This document shows, in pieces, positions 1 through 12,177 of a DNA stretch of 64,000 nucleotides. How positions within the stretch are numbered: the stretch's first letter is position 1; each line of letters begins with the position of its first letter. The DNA comes from Stereocaulon alpinum (Eukaryota; Ascomycota; Lecanoromycetes; Lecanorales; Stereocaulaceae), in the NCBI GenBank assembly GCA_018257865.1, contig JAEUBA010000009.1, positions 496,001 through 560,000 on the forward strand, written 5' to 3'. The notes beneath the pieces were generated by a model, which worked only from the letters and a program-made list of their open reading frames with translations, was not told the DNA's origin and made no database searches. The position numbers were made by a program, and so were the translations under genes.

Positions 1-435
1 TGGTCTCAGACCTTTCGGTGTCTCCTTCATCTACGCTGGGTATGATCCTCATAGACAATTCCAACTCTATCAAAGCAACCCTAGTGGTAATTACGGCGGG
101 TGGAAAGCAACAAGTGTTGGTGCAAATAATGCCAGCGCACAGAGTCTGTTGAAGCAGGACTACAAGGAGGAATGCGATCTCAAGGAGGCCTGTGGGCTGG
201 CTGTGAAGGTTCTCAGCAAGACCATGGACTCAACGAAGCTGAGTAGCGAGAAGAGTTAGTACACCATATACTCGATCATGTACAAGCCAAGCTAATGTGT
301 TCTCTAGTCGAATTTGCTACGGTCGGTAAGACGAAGGATGGCAAGGTGTACCACCACCTCTGGGGTGCAGACGAGATTACCACTCTCCTGCAAGAGCACG
401 GTCTGGCGAAGCAAGAGGAGGCAGACACTGGCTAG
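1..435 (+). CDS. PRE9: 20S proteasome alpha subunit (PSMA4/Pre9 type), 3' part
   Basis: This is the C-terminal part of a 20S proteasome alpha-ring subunit, which forms the gate of the core particle in nucleus and cytosol. The frame opens at base 2 with GLRPFGVSFIYAGYD, the conserved alpha-subunit strand motif. It continues through GNYGGWKATSVGANN, where substrate-entry subunits keep the GxxxxxKAxxxG pattern. One intron (255-307, GTTAGT...CTCTAG) interrupts the gene. The second exon (308-435) ends in an acidic/Gln tail, KQEEADTG. The 5' part lies outside the window. Family membership is clear. The assignment to alpha-3 (Pre9/PSMA4) rather than another alpha subunit rests on recalled similarity and is less certain. 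Confidence 0.88.
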
Positions 436-1110
436 CGAGTTCGGACTTGGTAACTTATTAAGTATCGAATAGACTGTCCTCGAGGCATAGACTCCAGGGA
501 CCATAAGCCCAGTGACATTGCCATCGAGGGCTGGCCAGCAAAACGTCTTTGGATTGCAGTGATTCCAGAGCTGAGTGCCGTTCCTTGTCGTAGGTACGTT
601 CTTGGTCGACGGCAATATGACACTGTAGAGATTTTGTCCTTTCACATTTCGAGCTCGAAGGAGCTCCTTTACTAGTTTCGCGCTAGTGCTCTGTAGCCTG
701 TAGGGCTGATCCGTACTTTCCCCTCTTTTGACAACTCATCAACAACAACAAACCAACTCACGTCTTCTCGCACTTATCTATCGGAACGAATCCATCATGC
801 TTGCTCAATCCTACACTACTGGACACTCGCACACAAATTTTCCAATGAGATTCGGGGATTGAACAAGGCTACGCTCTCGGGACAAAGGCACGAGCTGGGC
901 GGTTAGACTCTGTCTCAGCTGCGATGAATTGGAATATTCCAACAAATGACGGTCTCTCTAGAGCTCCCGAAATAGTAAGCGTTTCATTAAATCTGTCTGT
1001 TCGAACCGAATTTCCTTTGCAAGAAGTCCAAACCCATGTCATCAATTTTTCCACCTCAACGCCTCCAGCTGCTCAGGATTAAGCATCGAAAGACGCTCCA
1101 CTGGAGCTCC
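436..1110. other. intergenic, no gene seen
   Basis: Convergent 3' flanks of the proteasome gene and of the small Cys-rich gene. Short frames on both strands overlap each other and show no recognisable domain or plausible exon structure. Confidence 0.5.
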
Positions 1111-1446
1111 TTAACGGGTGCTCTGGAGCCTCATTGCTCGCTGGTTCATCAAGTCTCTCATCTCACACTCCAGCTGCTGGACAATCTCTTCGGAACGCTC
1201 AATGGAAGCTGAATACCTGCCTGGCTCCTTTCTCCAGCGGCTAATACGGTCAAGCTCCTGAGCGCGACGCCTCTTCTTCGTCTCGAACTTGTCGCAATGC
1301 CTGCAATTGCCCCTAATTGGCAAAGTTGACATGACAAGCTTGGTGCCGCATGTTTCACCGGTGCGATATTCTCTGTTGCAGTGCTGTCTGAAATGGCCCC
1401 ATTTGAAATCGCCGCACGAGAACTTCTGCTGGTCGTAAAAGCACAT
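1111..1446 (-). CDS. small Cys-rich hypothetical protein (111 aa)
   Basis: A single-exon gene starting at the ATG complementary to 1444-1446 and encoding 111 residues. The N-terminal half carries Cys and His residues in a zinc-finger-like spacing (MCFY..., FSCG, HFRQHC, GETCG, NCRHC). The C-terminal half is basic and then helical or coiled-coil (KKRRRAQELDRISRW, EEIVQQLECEMRDL). Small proteins of this architecture recur in Dothideomycete genomes, but I know no function for them. The Cys/His pattern suggests metal binding by the N-terminal half, which is inference. No second exon is needed, although a short upstream exon cannot be excluded. Confidence 0.65.
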   Translation of the reverse strand: MCFYDQQKFSCGDFKWGHFRQHCNREYRTGETCGTKLVMSTLPIRGNCRHCDKFETKKRRRAQELDRISRWRKEPGRYSASIERSEEIVQQLECEMRDLMNQRAMRLQSTR

Positions 1447-4400
1447 TTTGTTTCTGTCTTGTCGTCAGCACTTATTGATCTAAGAGCTGGGCGCTTGAAA
1501 ATACCTGATTGAGTGACTTGCCGAATCCGATTATTTGAATGGCTGATATTGCCCGCTGTCGAAACTGCTCGGGTTCGAGATGTCAACTACACTCGGTCAG
1601 TTGAATCAATGGCCTTCGATTGAAGTTTTCAAGCTGACTTGATATAGAGTTGAGGATCTGCAACACGGGTTGTCGTATCTTGTGAAGATATATGGTGCTT
1701 GAGTGGTATTGAATGGCTGAAGAGCTTGGAAGTCTGTGAGGAACCTGCAATTGGAGACACGTCTAAGGAGATTCTCGTGGTATTTATGTTTCATGAGGGA
1801 CTCAATTGATCTGGCTCAATGGTCTCGACTTTTCCCCCTCCATATCAACGCGACATGGATCGGCATGCCAACAGATACGTCAACATTCCTAGCACATCTC
1901 CTCAATTTGAAGCAACGTACCAATCACTATGGACGCTCTTCTGTCGATCCGCCACTATCGCCTCGATGCACGTTGCTGACAGGCTTGTTGAGGGATTTCA
2001 AAGCTCCATCTACTAGCTGGATAAGCATCGTATCGCCCCTTTACAGCCAACGATGTTGCGGCATGATTCTGGTCCTCGAGCTCGGCATGCAGATAGGCAA
2101 TTGTCAACCTCATCACATCCACTCGGCTGGCCTACAGCTATCGGCTCTTTGGCCACATGCAAAGCCATCGGTGATTTAGTGCTGCAGGTCTATCACTTCA
2201 CTATCACTTTCTCACAGCTGCATGAAGACTTTGGGTTGTTTACGCGTCACATGAGTGACATGTCTGCCATTAGCTGCCGACTACTGTTGCAACTACTTCA
2301 CCATTGGACTTCTACTGGAGGCCCGGTTCCCCGTCCAAGGCATGATCAACCATGTCCACGGACTGAGAATGATCAAGTGACCGAGACCTCCACATTTGCA
2401 CACGCCGTCAATGCTCGTATCCGGGTCTCCACATCGAAGAATGAACTATCGACTCGTGCCTGTCAGCCTTCGGGATATCCATTCGCCAATCATTCCTCGG
2501 GAGGGATTAACTACTTGCTATGTTGACCAGTGGATGTCGAGGCTAGCCAGGCCGGTCTTTGTCCGTTTGTCCACCTTTACACAGCCCTGATGGCTTCTTC
2601 CGAGCTCTTCAATAGTGGGACACTGTGTGTCTGATCTTGCATTTGACTCGTCGACACATGCCTGGAGCGGTCTTCAGTCTGTCGACCCCACTCACACCGT
2701 TGATCATGTCTTCATTCTGCCCGCATTACATCAATCCCTTCTCTTCCGCTTGCCTAGCACCAAGTATGCGTTGGACGGAAGGCATGGGATCCAGCCAACT
2801 AGTGCTCGAACACTCCTTGCTCGCTGATCTAGACTGGATTCACCCCCTCTCCGGATGTCATTCATCTGGGTCCCGGACATGACTTGTCCCGTGGACAATC
2901 ATGCATTCAGCCACTCTTCGAAACACGCTCCCGGCAGCAAGCATATTGGTCAATCCTGCACCACGACGGTGCATGAGGGATGCGAGGTTCATCCTTTGCA
3001 GCCAATAACCCCCAGCCTTCCTTGGAGCCCCGAACGCAAGGCACTCTGCGGCTGACTTCTGCCTGGTGCTGGATCGGCAACGCAGACGTAAATTCGCCTT
3101 CGACACCATCATTATTCGCCCTTTGCAAGCTGCCCGAGGCAATGAGAATGTGGGTAAGTGCGGGAAGTGTTTAGATTCTCCTCCCACCCCTGCCACCTTC
3201 CAACATTCGCGTATTCGCGCCCTAAGACCTGTAAATATCGTAGCCAATGGCAGCACACATTTTTTTTAGCAATGTTTACTTCCATTTGATGCAAATTTGA
3301 TCCATTGTGGATCATTGAAAATATTCTCCACGCTTCAAAAGCACCTCAAAAGTACGCACGACGTCAAATTTTACTATTATGCACGGTCCGATCCATCAGG
3401 TGTTCGTACCATCAAGTTGGGCTCTCGCATCTCACATGAGTGACACTTCCTGCGTACGCGAGTAACCAGAACAACAAATGGGAGGCCTGCGTTGGGGTCG
3501 CCGAGATTTAAAGTACAAGCGTGTTGATGTACCTAGGAGCCTATGCGTCCTGATAGGTTACCTTGGTGGATGCAACCTTCGGCAAAGAGGCACCAATTAT
3601 GAAAAAGGAATCGGCAGCATGCATACGTCTTGCATTAGCGGCTGATCACTTCATTCGACGCCATATTTCCCTCACAGAGGATGTGTCTGTGTAGTCCAAT
3701 GTCCTTAGTAACGGGTCTGGAACATAACCCTACTCTGAGCAGCTGGCCCGATGACAATTATTGACGTACTACGTGCCGGGGCGCTCGGGCCTAAGGAGAC
3801 TCCTGTCCAAATTTGGACTTTTCTTTTCGTGATACATGCCCTCTGCATCCGACGGATCTCGATTGATGATGAGGGCAATAGTGAGGGTGACATAGCTCCC
3901 ACACGCTTCTGTGCAAGGCTTACATTGTCCAGCATGTTAGCGCGTGAAAAGTGAAGGCAAGGTCGGCGGTGGTGCTGACAATTAGTTTCGCAGATATCAT
4001 CGAAGCCAGCTCCGCGGAGGAGAAGGATTGACGGTGGCATGTTAACAGGTCAACGTACGAGGGTCTTGACTAATTGCAGTGATCTTAAGGGACCTCGCGC
4101 CCTAAAGTAGTGCACGGGACAGTCTTCGAGCTGAACAACGATCCAAGAAGGGTGGGCCCTGGCGCTGTCATCAAATGGGATTCCAGGTAAATCATAGTAC
4201 CGTCGTTGATAACGAAAGCAGCCCAGAAACATCTATGCAAACGAATAGGGATCACAAAACTAGCCCTCTGAGTGGCGTGTTTGGAGAATCCTTCTCCCAA
4301 ATGCCTTACAAAGCCCAAAGACAGGGTGGAGACTCCTAATCTCTGTGGTCCACAAGGCATTTGAAGGATGGTGCTGAAAGCCAGAATAAAATTCATAATC

Positions 4401-5798
4401 CATGCCATTCACCCAAAGCCCTGTCTGATGGGACGAAGGGGGGAAATGGGTCACTATGTTATCGCTTTTCACGACAGTTCTTTTACGGCCTAGGCATCTT
4501 AGATAGATATGTAATGAATACATATTTGGTCTCACTTTCTCGAAACTAGATCTAGAAATCACTGCACTACTACGTCCCATATACCTCCCAAGCATCGAAC
4601 ACACTCAGCCCACCCGCTTCTTGTACTTGGGGCTTGTACTACACGGGGAGTAGCATGGAGGACGGGGGGTTTCTTGTAAGCGGTCCCTTGAGTAGGAGTG
4701 AGATCGTGCATAGGTGGGAAGACGTGCGGATATAGGTGTCGTTATTTGGGGTTTGGGTGTTGAGATATGACATTGGAAGACATTGCTAAGGCACTGAGCT
4801 TTGTACTTGAAGCATGCGACATTTTCTCGTTGGTAGACCCGAGACAGAACGTGGAGTCTGAGCCTTGGATGCAGGTCCATTGAGCTAGTAAGAAAGAGAG
4901 ATGAGGCACGATTCGTTGGTTTAGCGGACCTTAAGGTATATATTGTATGCAGGGCAGAGGCTCTGTGCACATGAATTCGCGATAGTTTCCTTCTCTGCCA
5001 TCTATCCGCAAATATGGCGCATCCGTGTTCAAGTCGCTTTGTACGATTTGTGGATTTGCTAGCTGATGTCTGCGAGATGGTGTGTAACTTCGTCCTTCAA
5101 GATAGCAAGCTCATGATCGGCAGTCGTAAGAACCGCTCATCGACATTTTCCCTACTCCGACACAGAGGTCTCCTGCACGGTTGTCGGCGGATCTGTAAAG
5201 ATGTCCCTTCTGCCGTATCCTGACAGAGGCTCCAATAGGTTGATGGAATATTTGTGCGACCGAAGGCTTGGATTCTGGAATGGTGAACACCGGCTCAGAT
5301 ACTGCAAGGACTCGTAGATCGCACCTTAAGCTCCTTGTTATTCGTGAGGCAGTAGAACGAGGGAATGACTGTTTAGGTTGTCAGCCAGAGTCACAAATGA
5401 ATTATGAATTGCTGGATGCATGCAGGGTGGTAGCGGCTAAGGCGATGGTGACTGGGACTGACAATTCTTGTCAGTTGAGATGGAGGATGCTCCTGGTATG
5501 AATTGGACTATCCATTCGAGTAATGGCTTCTGAAAGCCGTTTCAGGTCTTAACACCCTGGTATTCTGGCTTTTTTTTTTAAGAATTGAAATGGCGCCGAG
5601 GGGTTAATAGGATCTGTGACACTCTTCTGCCTGCCTTGAGAAATCCAGTGGCATATACCGAAGGATTTGATGAAAGGTGTGGGTGGCCCGATTACCCAAC
5701 AGGGCCCACGTCCAGAGGTTAGATCAAGCTGCACGGTAGGGGGAACCGCTGCAATGAAAGCGGAAAGCTGTAAGGCTCCTGATGTTGTTCGTATGTTT
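1447..5798. other. gene-poor stretch
   Basis: About 4.3 kb in which I support no gene. Frames of 60-157 codons occur on both strands (for example 2053-2526 + and 2858-3256 -) but overlap one another and show no domain, signal peptide or consistent splice pairs. A 9-T run lies near 5571. This may be decayed or regulatory DNA. Small multi-exon genes could be missed. Confidence 0.45.
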
Positions 5799-6412
5799 TC
5801 ACCCCATGAGAGCCTTGGCTGCTTTCCATTCGGTTCTATTCTTGTAGAAACCGCTCGAGGACCGGCCCTTCTTTGAACCCCTCACACTTTTGTATGCTGT
5901 GTCCTGCGACGACTGCTCATGGTATGCCTTTCTGGTTATTTGCCTCTTTGTGATCTCAGCAGGTGCTGGTCTCGAATCGCTGGTGGGGGTCTCGGCGCGA
6001 AACAGGTCGCCAGCAGGACCTCTGGTATCTTCATTTGACAGTCGCGGCAAGGTATCAGAGACATCCAATACATTGCTGTAGTCGCATCACATGTCAGCGA
6101 TCATTGGCTTAGCGCCCAAGTGATGTGACATACTCGGACATTATGGTGCCAATGTGATTATGCGCTTCTCTTTCTTGAGATGTCATCTCCGTTGGATTTG
6201 GCTGGTCTTGTGGTCGGATTCTGTTCTGGCCATGGGTTCCGTATTGGCTGCGGTAAGGACTGTTATCAAGTAGACGAGATGTCTCGGGGTTCTAAACGAG
6301 CAAGGGAGCGAGGGTCAGCAGGAAGGAGAAGGAGGCAGAGCGGGGATCTACATACCTCGCTGTCTCCTTGATCTCCCTGGCCAAGGCCAAGGCAAGAGGA
6401 GCATTGGCCCAT
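5799..6412 (-). CDS. LAMTOR1/Meh1-like lipid-anchored protein (163 aa)
   Basis: A three-exon gene: 6356-6412, 6134-6291 and 5799-6075, with introns of 64 and 58 bp (GTATGT...TTTAG and GTATGT...CTACAG). The product begins MGQCSSCLGLGQG. The Gly-2 is a myristoylation site and Cys-4 and Cys-7 are palmitoylation candidates. A SRLLDNSPYRSQYG segment follows, then a hydrophilic tail with NVLDVSD. This matches the layout of fungal LAMTOR1/Meh1 (Ego1) proteins, which tether the EGO/Ragulator complex to the vacuole membrane for TORC1 signalling. Lipidation is read from the motif; the family call is inference. The last exon ends KAAKALMG and could continue through a further intron. Confidence 0.6.
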
Positions 6413-7115
6413 GGAATGTGGCGTGTCACGTACGAGTTCTGGTGGTTGGGTAGAGCAAGCTTTGTTCCGAACTGGGAGCTTTCCTCTTGAGCTTAAAAAG
6501 GTTAGTCCGCAGGATAGGGCTGAAGAAAGGCTTGGCAGAATATCGAGGTCAAGCTTTCTATCATTCCTCTCGTTGATCAGCGAGGCGAACATACGTCCCA
6601 GAACATTGCACTATCAGTCTTATGATAAATTAGACACTTTGTGGGACTCTCCGTATTGTCCTTGTGGGGCCTCTAAGACTATTGCTTGGCCTTGCGTTCG
6701 GTTCTGTTGAAGCAAAAACTGTTGGAACCTCTGTCCCTTAAATCGAGCCATGCTATGTTTGAAATATTCGTGGCGAGTCTACTGTCCCTTGCTCCCTTGT
6801 GGCTTCACTTCGCATCTGCATACGCCGAAAATTGGGCCTAAGCGCTTTTTAGGGAATGCTGCTCAAACCATTCCAATGGGTTGCTTGACTTGGTCACAGG
6901 AGACGATCGCTGGTTGAAACGCAATTGAACTTTCCATCCCCTATCTCAGTATCGATCTGCAAGGTGTCAAAGTACCCAGCCTGCTTTCTCCTGTGATCTC
7001 TTATATAATATGTTGTGTGTCCTGTTTCCTGGTCTGTCTTCTCAAATCTCCACACACTCACTCTGAGCCCGTTCTATCAGTCGCTCTTTTGAACAGCCTG
7101 CGAGAAAGCTTTGAC
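6413..7115. other. divergent intergenic region
   Basis: About 700 bp between the LAMTOR1-like start and the surface-protein start, presumably holding both promoters. No RNA gene or repeat was recognised. Confidence 0.45.
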
Positions 7116-8908
7116 ATGTTACCCTACCTTCCCATATCTTGGGCGATCGCCCTTGTTGTGTCCTTACTTTGTAGTCCTGCCGTAGGCTTACGACCTGCTA
7201 TTAATGAGATATATAGGAGGGATCTATTTGCTGCCGAGAGGGAAGCCGAGACCAAACTCCAGAAGAAGGACCTCATCTGCTACGAGGATGCCGCGTTGCA
7301 AGCCTTTCAGAATAGTCTAGACGACACTGTCCCTTTTTGCAGCTCTTATCTTGGAATCACTGACCTGAGCAGCACCTCAATGGTGACTGCCAAAACGTCT
7401 GAGTTCCTGGATAATGCTCGATCAGACATAGGCTGACCGGCCTTCAGTACTACATTTACCGTCATTACGAGTGTCATAGGAACGGAAGGCATAGCAGCAA
7501 CAGTCCCTTCAAGCACAGTGTCTGTCGTAAAGATAGGGAGTCCAATCTTGCGCAATCGCCAAGCACCAGAACCAGTGACTCCCATTGCTACTGCAGCATC
7601 AGCAATCATAGCCTCTTGTACTGAATCGCCTCTGAATGCGACGGTCATCAGTATAGCATCCAGTGCTTGCTCTTGCCTCCTCCTCACGACAGGAGTCGAC
7701 GAGGTTCTGGTTACTGTCACTACTGTATGGTCATCGATGAGGACGTGTTTCTAGCATTCACTGATTCTCTGCTACTAGACTACTACTGAAACGGTAATGG
7801 ACTACGCTAAGACAACTTCCATCAATACAGTGACAGATGGCGTAACGACCATCACTTACACGATAATACCCAGTCATCTCACTACCACTCCACCTCTTGT
7901 TCTACCCACTATACCAATTCCACCAGGGAATAACAACACAGACATTCCAAAGACGGGCGGAGCCTTGCCCAGCTTACCCTCGGGTGCTCCTACTGCTCCC
8001 ACAAAGTCGCCAGCGCCCACTACAACTCCGAGTCGTCCTTTGCCTGGCTGTCCAGTGGACAATGGCTCAACATACATTACCCAGGGCCAGACCTTCAAGA
8101 TTCTATGCGACACTAATTTTGAGGGACCAACTGCTCAAGGAATTATCGTCCCGAGTTTACACTCTTGCATCAGTGATTGTGCGGCTGTCAACCTTGGATT
8201 CTCCCAGATCAGATGCTATGCCGCCTCTTACGCTCCGTTTCCTCCAACTGGAGTGTCAAATTGCTTCTTCCGAACCCTTAACAACTCTGGGCATCCATTC
8301 ACGGACAACAATTATATCAGCGCTATACTTATATTGCCGCCGTCGATTTCATTAAATACCACGTCAATGCTTGGGCCTACCGCCTTCCCTCCCGCTAGCA
8401 TCTCCGCTAGCATTACCATCTCTGCCAACTCGACTTTCCCAACTATCATTCCAAATATTACCATCCCCTCCTTGACTCCTTCTGTTTCATTGTTCGTCGC
8501 TGCCTCCCGTGCTACATATAACGCTTCGATGCTTACCTCAAACAGGAACTCCACCAATGCAACCATAACCTCCGACTCATCTTTCCCTACCGTTCCCATA
8601 CCATCATTCACCTTTACCAACCCAAATCAAAATCGCACTTACCCACTACCCACCGGAACATACAACATCTCTTCGTACCTACCAACGGCAGGCAGAGACT
8701 CGTCGCTGTGCGCGGTAAGTCTAACCCCCAATATACATGCATCTAAAGCTTAAGCTGATTGTATTGTCTGCAGTTGTCCACGGTCACTGTGACAGCGGCG
8801 AACTCAACCACGACCGTGACCGAAGAGATCCTGACAACTACGTTGACCAGTACCGTGGTGACTACGAGCATCATGACGATCCTGCTCCCGCATCAAACAA
8901 TTCTATGA
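7116..8908 (+). pseudogene. Ser/Thr-rich secreted surface protein, broken by an in-frame TGA
   Basis: Three exons in one consistent frame: 7116-7724, 7779-8714 and 8774-8908 (introns 54 and 59 bp), 559 codons plus stop. The product starts with a signal peptide (MLPYLPISWAIALVVSLLCS). It then has CYEDAALQAF, a Thr/Val-rich stretch, an ACSCL motif, a Pro/Thr linker and a PAN/Apple-like Cys region (CPVDNG... CDTNFEG... CISDCAAVNLG... CYAASYA). After that comes an N-glycosylation-rich Ser/Thr stalk and a Thr/Val-rich tail. Such proteins are cell-wall or extracellular in Dothideomycetes. The frame is interrupted by TGA at 7434-7436 (…SDIG stop PAFST…). Coding character continues unbroken after it, and no in-frame intron removes it. 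It may be a nonsense allele (CGA to TGA), a sequencing error or readthrough. Confidence 0.65.
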
Positions 8909-9277
8909 ACAATGGTGACGCAGAAGCTGTTCTGAGGAAGATGATGCTACAGAAGTGAAGGTGATTTCTCTTGGCATTTGTTTCGAGTAAGGGTAATAAC
9001 ACTATTATTTGCTGGCATTCTTATGTTTTGCATTTTTGCTTTGACTACGCGCTCCTTAATCATAGAAATGAACATGACGAGGACGATAGTGCATCAATAG
9101 GATTACGTTTATGACTTGATTGGTGGATACATGTGCCATGCCCATCCCAAGATTGAATTAATTCTTCTTCGATTTCTCTGCATTACTCTCAGGCCATAAT
9201 GCCATTACATACTTTCTAGACCACCGGCCCAATTCCAGGTTACTCGCACATAACCTACTAAAACACCTCAACCGCGA
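8909..9277. other. 3' flank, no gene seen
   Basis: AT-leaning 3' flank of the surface-protein gene. Nothing else was recognised. Confidence 0.4.
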
Positions 9278-9941
9278 TTACAGCAACTTCACTATACCAA
9301 GCGCAAGCACTTCACACACTTTGCATGTAGATCCAAACCACCACGCTCCCGCATTGTACCTCATCATCTCCCAGAGAACTGGCGGCCGAAATCCCGCATC
9401 ACATTCCGAGAGGTACATCTCTACTTCCCTCCGCAGCACGAACGTTGAGCATGTCTTCGGGAAGATTCTCCATCGATTACCTCTCGTCACATGCAAACTG
9501 CCGAGAGCTCCTCTCCCATTCCACCCCAAATCCACCACATTCTCGCCGTCCGTGCTTGAAACAAAGAATAAGACAAGAATCTTACCGCTTTCATCAAGCT
9601 TACCTACTGTTTTGATAAGATAGGTTGAGTACATAGTGAGACGCTAATAGCGTACCTGGATGATGGAGTATTCCGGTTCAAGTGTAGCCGTAGAAGCAGG
9701 AACGGAAGAAGCAGACGGCGATGCTTTGCTCTGTAATTTAGGTTGTCAGGCTAGTGGTGTTCGAGGGATCGGCTGGGATAGGGAGTGCGGGTCTATAGTG
9801 TCGCGGGGACCGAGGAGCTTAGGTAGTGAGTCGTTGTGCGAGTGTGTTTGGGGAATGTGTGGGGTATGGTTGTGGGTGGGTGAGACTTTGTTAATGTATC
9901 GAGCGCGCGAAGGGAAAGGAATGGGGGGAGGGAGTTTTTGA
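9278..9941 (-). CDS. possible multi-exon hypothetical gene, structure unresolved
   Basis: Two protein-like stretches lie in order on the minus strand. The upstream one (about 9640-9940) reads PKLLGPRDTIDPHSLSQPI, then a TGA, then SKASPSASSVPAS and EPEYSIIQ followed by a GTACGC donor. The downstream one (9278-9634) includes NRWRIFPKTCSTFVLRREVE and ends LALGIVKLL. I could not find one splice pattern that joins them cleanly, and the upstream stretch has an in-frame TGA. This may be a real gene with introns I mis-set, or a decaying one. No domain was recognised. Confidence 0.28.
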
Positions 9942-10213
9942 ATGGTCAGAGAGGAAAGTAGGAAGCGGGAGGCGGAGAAGGTGGGCGTGACTCGTTCTTA
10001 CGATGCTGGAATTAGAGAGGTGCGTGTTGGTAGGGACTATAGGATGATGTTATGAGCACATGAAAATGTGCAGTCAAGGCAATGGTGAACTGTCGTGCTC
10101 GATGATTTGTATCCCGCATGCTATGGTGATGTACACAACTCAATAACCAATGGCGCAATTTTGTCTATCATTCCCGTAAGCACAGGGAGAAGTCAACAAC
10201 CCCCTGCAAGCAC
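9942..10213. other. intergenic
   Basis: Short gap with purine-rich sequence on the + strand and nothing recognisable. Confidence 0.4.
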
Positions 10214-11665
10214 TCAAGCCTCAAAGCAATCCCACTCAGGATTGTTCCGCTCAGCTTCGGTGACAAACCTGTCGGCCAGTGTTTCAGATTCATCTTCAAG
10301 GATAAATGTTTCAACTCTTTCCCACCTTACCAATTTCTTAAGTTGGCGAGTTGGTAGAAAGTCCCCCCGTCCATACCGCGAGAGCTTTAGATCTCCATTC
10401 TTCGCGCCGTGTTGGCTCTCGTTGGAGGCAGTGGCGACTCTCTCGAGTCTGATCGTCCGAGGGCCCTTTCGTGATAGTCGCTCGCTTCGCTTGATTGCTG
10501 CCTGGTTTGTTTTTGTTGGGCGGGGTACTAGAGGAATGTAGCCATCGATGGTGTCGTTGGGGTCTTCGATATAGGTCCAGTACCAGATGGCTTCTGGTGA
10601 AGGGAGATTTAGTGATGTTGTGCCGTTGTCGGGTTCTCCGTGAGTACGTGTTTGGTGTTCGTTTTTCAGAGTGCTGATTCTTAGTGGCGTTGTTCCTTGG
10701 TAGGCGGTTATTGGATTGGATCCGAACTGTGCGAGGAATCCGGCGATACTCTGCTTGCATGGAAGAGTGACTTGGAGTTGACGGAGGCTGGTGCAGGGTT
10801 GACAGGCGTGGCGTAAAGATTCGTGCATGTCTTTAAGGTGATGGAGACGGTAACGGTCACTTACAATAAGGGTTTCCAAGGTTGATGGCAGACCGACCAA
10901 GTCAAGGCCAAGATCATCTCGCTGGTAGTGAATAAGCTTGTTAAGGAAGTCGAATATTGGGGAAGCATCTCCAGCTCCACCAGTGATATAGGAACGTGGA
11001 TCAGCGGATTGGGCTTAGATACTGGCACTTACTGACAAGTGGGTAAGTTTGAGAGGGGTAACGCCTACCGCCAGACTTCTGGCTTCAGCTGGCAGGAGGC
11101 GGCCCACTGTAAGGCCTTGAAGTCCTGTGAGGTTGGCAAGGATGCTCAAGTCGAGTATCAAGTCTTTCCAGGTGCGTTGGATAAGATTCTCGCAAGCTAG
11201 CGAGGGGGATCCAAGCTCAAGAAACCAGTCGCTTGCCCTCAGATCCAGGGTCTTCAGATGGCCAACTTGGATTATGCTGTTCAAATGGCTTTGATAAAGT
11301 GGTCCATCGAAGCTGCATGCCCAGGTGCGTTGCAGGAGGCTGATAAGGGTGGGCATTGCGCGCTCGACCGATCGTGGTTGGGATGGCGGTGAGTTGGGAT
11401 CACCTTTCCGAGTTCTCCTAACGTCGATGCGGAGGCGCTTTTTGTACGAGCCATTACAGTTGCCTTCTCCCATTTCCTCTTTGGCCATGGAGAGTATCTT
11501 TTGGTCGCGCTCCTCATCCTCACTAGGTGGGCTCTCAGCTAATACTGCATACTGATCGAAGTCTAAAAGGTCAAGGCTAAGTTCGCATAATCCGTTGAGT
11601 CCGACGAGAGTCTTATCAAGCTCATGCTTCGTGATCGAAGATTCTAGATGTGCTATATCATCCAT
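10214..11665 (-). CDS. LRR-like hypothetical protein (467 aa)
   Basis: Two exons, 11023-11665 and 10214-10974. They are joined across a 48 bp intron (10975-11022, GTATCT...GGAG), the only choice I found that keeps the frame; the junction is the weakest part. The product starts MDDIAHLESSITKHELDKT. It shows Leu-spaced repeats in both exons (GLNGLCELSLDLLDF, VGHLKTLDLRASDW, LTGLQGLTVGRL, LKLTHLSVSA, STLETLIVSD, CTSLRQLQVTL), as in fungal F-box/LRR-type hypothetical proteins. No F-box is evident at the N-terminus. The C-terminal ~120 residues are charged and without repeats. The function is unknown; the LRR-like pattern suggests protein binding. Confidence 0.6.
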
Positions 11666-12177
11666 GGCGAAGAACGAATAAGTTGATTTGAGTTGAATGT
11701 TGATGGCTTGATGTCATGGTGCTTCGTATGGTCCAGATTATTTTGAGAATGTTGTAAGCCTATCAGTACTAACTTTGATATGGTTATTTTATTGTGATGC
11801 GTTTAATGGAGGATGTCAAGAACGTTGATGGGAGGGTTGAAGTTGGCGAAGACGCAGATATAGGCGATGCTTGTGCTCGCTGACATAACCTACCCACAAG
11901 CAAGGGGTTAATATCCATGATACAACGAGGTTGAATTCGGAAGTACCACGGGAACGGTCAGCAGGGGCATCGTGTCACCACTTGCCTCGGGCTAAGGTTT
12001 CAATGCATGTATGATGATCGAGTCACACGAGGTTAGAGCCGATACTCGTGCTAAAAATACGCAAGAGGTTGTAGGCAAAATTCGATAGTCAGCCGATGTA
12101 TATCACTTCTCAAAGGCCGAGTAACATGACATGTTCTGTAGGATACTTGTGCTGCAACAAGGGTAGAGTTGATGGAC
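11666..12177. other. intergenic
   Basis: Upstream flank of the LRR-like gene. No feature was recognised. Confidence 0.4.

Noticed and set aside
1560..1590. GGTTCGAGA resembling a tRNA B box
   Set aside because: No A box at the right distance and no cloverleaf. No tRNA gene was found in the window.
2053..2526. 157-codon + frame
   Set aside because: Starts inside other overlapping frames, with no domain, no splice context and irregular composition. Treated as chance.
2858..3256. 132-codon - frame
   Set aside because: Overlaps comparable frames on the other strand and shows no motif or homology I recognise.
4605..4970. 121-codon - frame
   Set aside because: Opens at GTG, is Ser/Pro/Arg-rich without structure, and has no supporting exons.
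7382..7449. Intron removing the TGA in the surface-protein gene (GTGACT...TTCAG)
   Set aside because: A good branch-like CTGAC exists, but the 65-nt length shifts the frame and destroys the downstream coding sequence.
10095..10541. 148-codon + frame
   Set aside because: Antisense to the last exon of the LRR-like gene, whose composition is the more protein-like.
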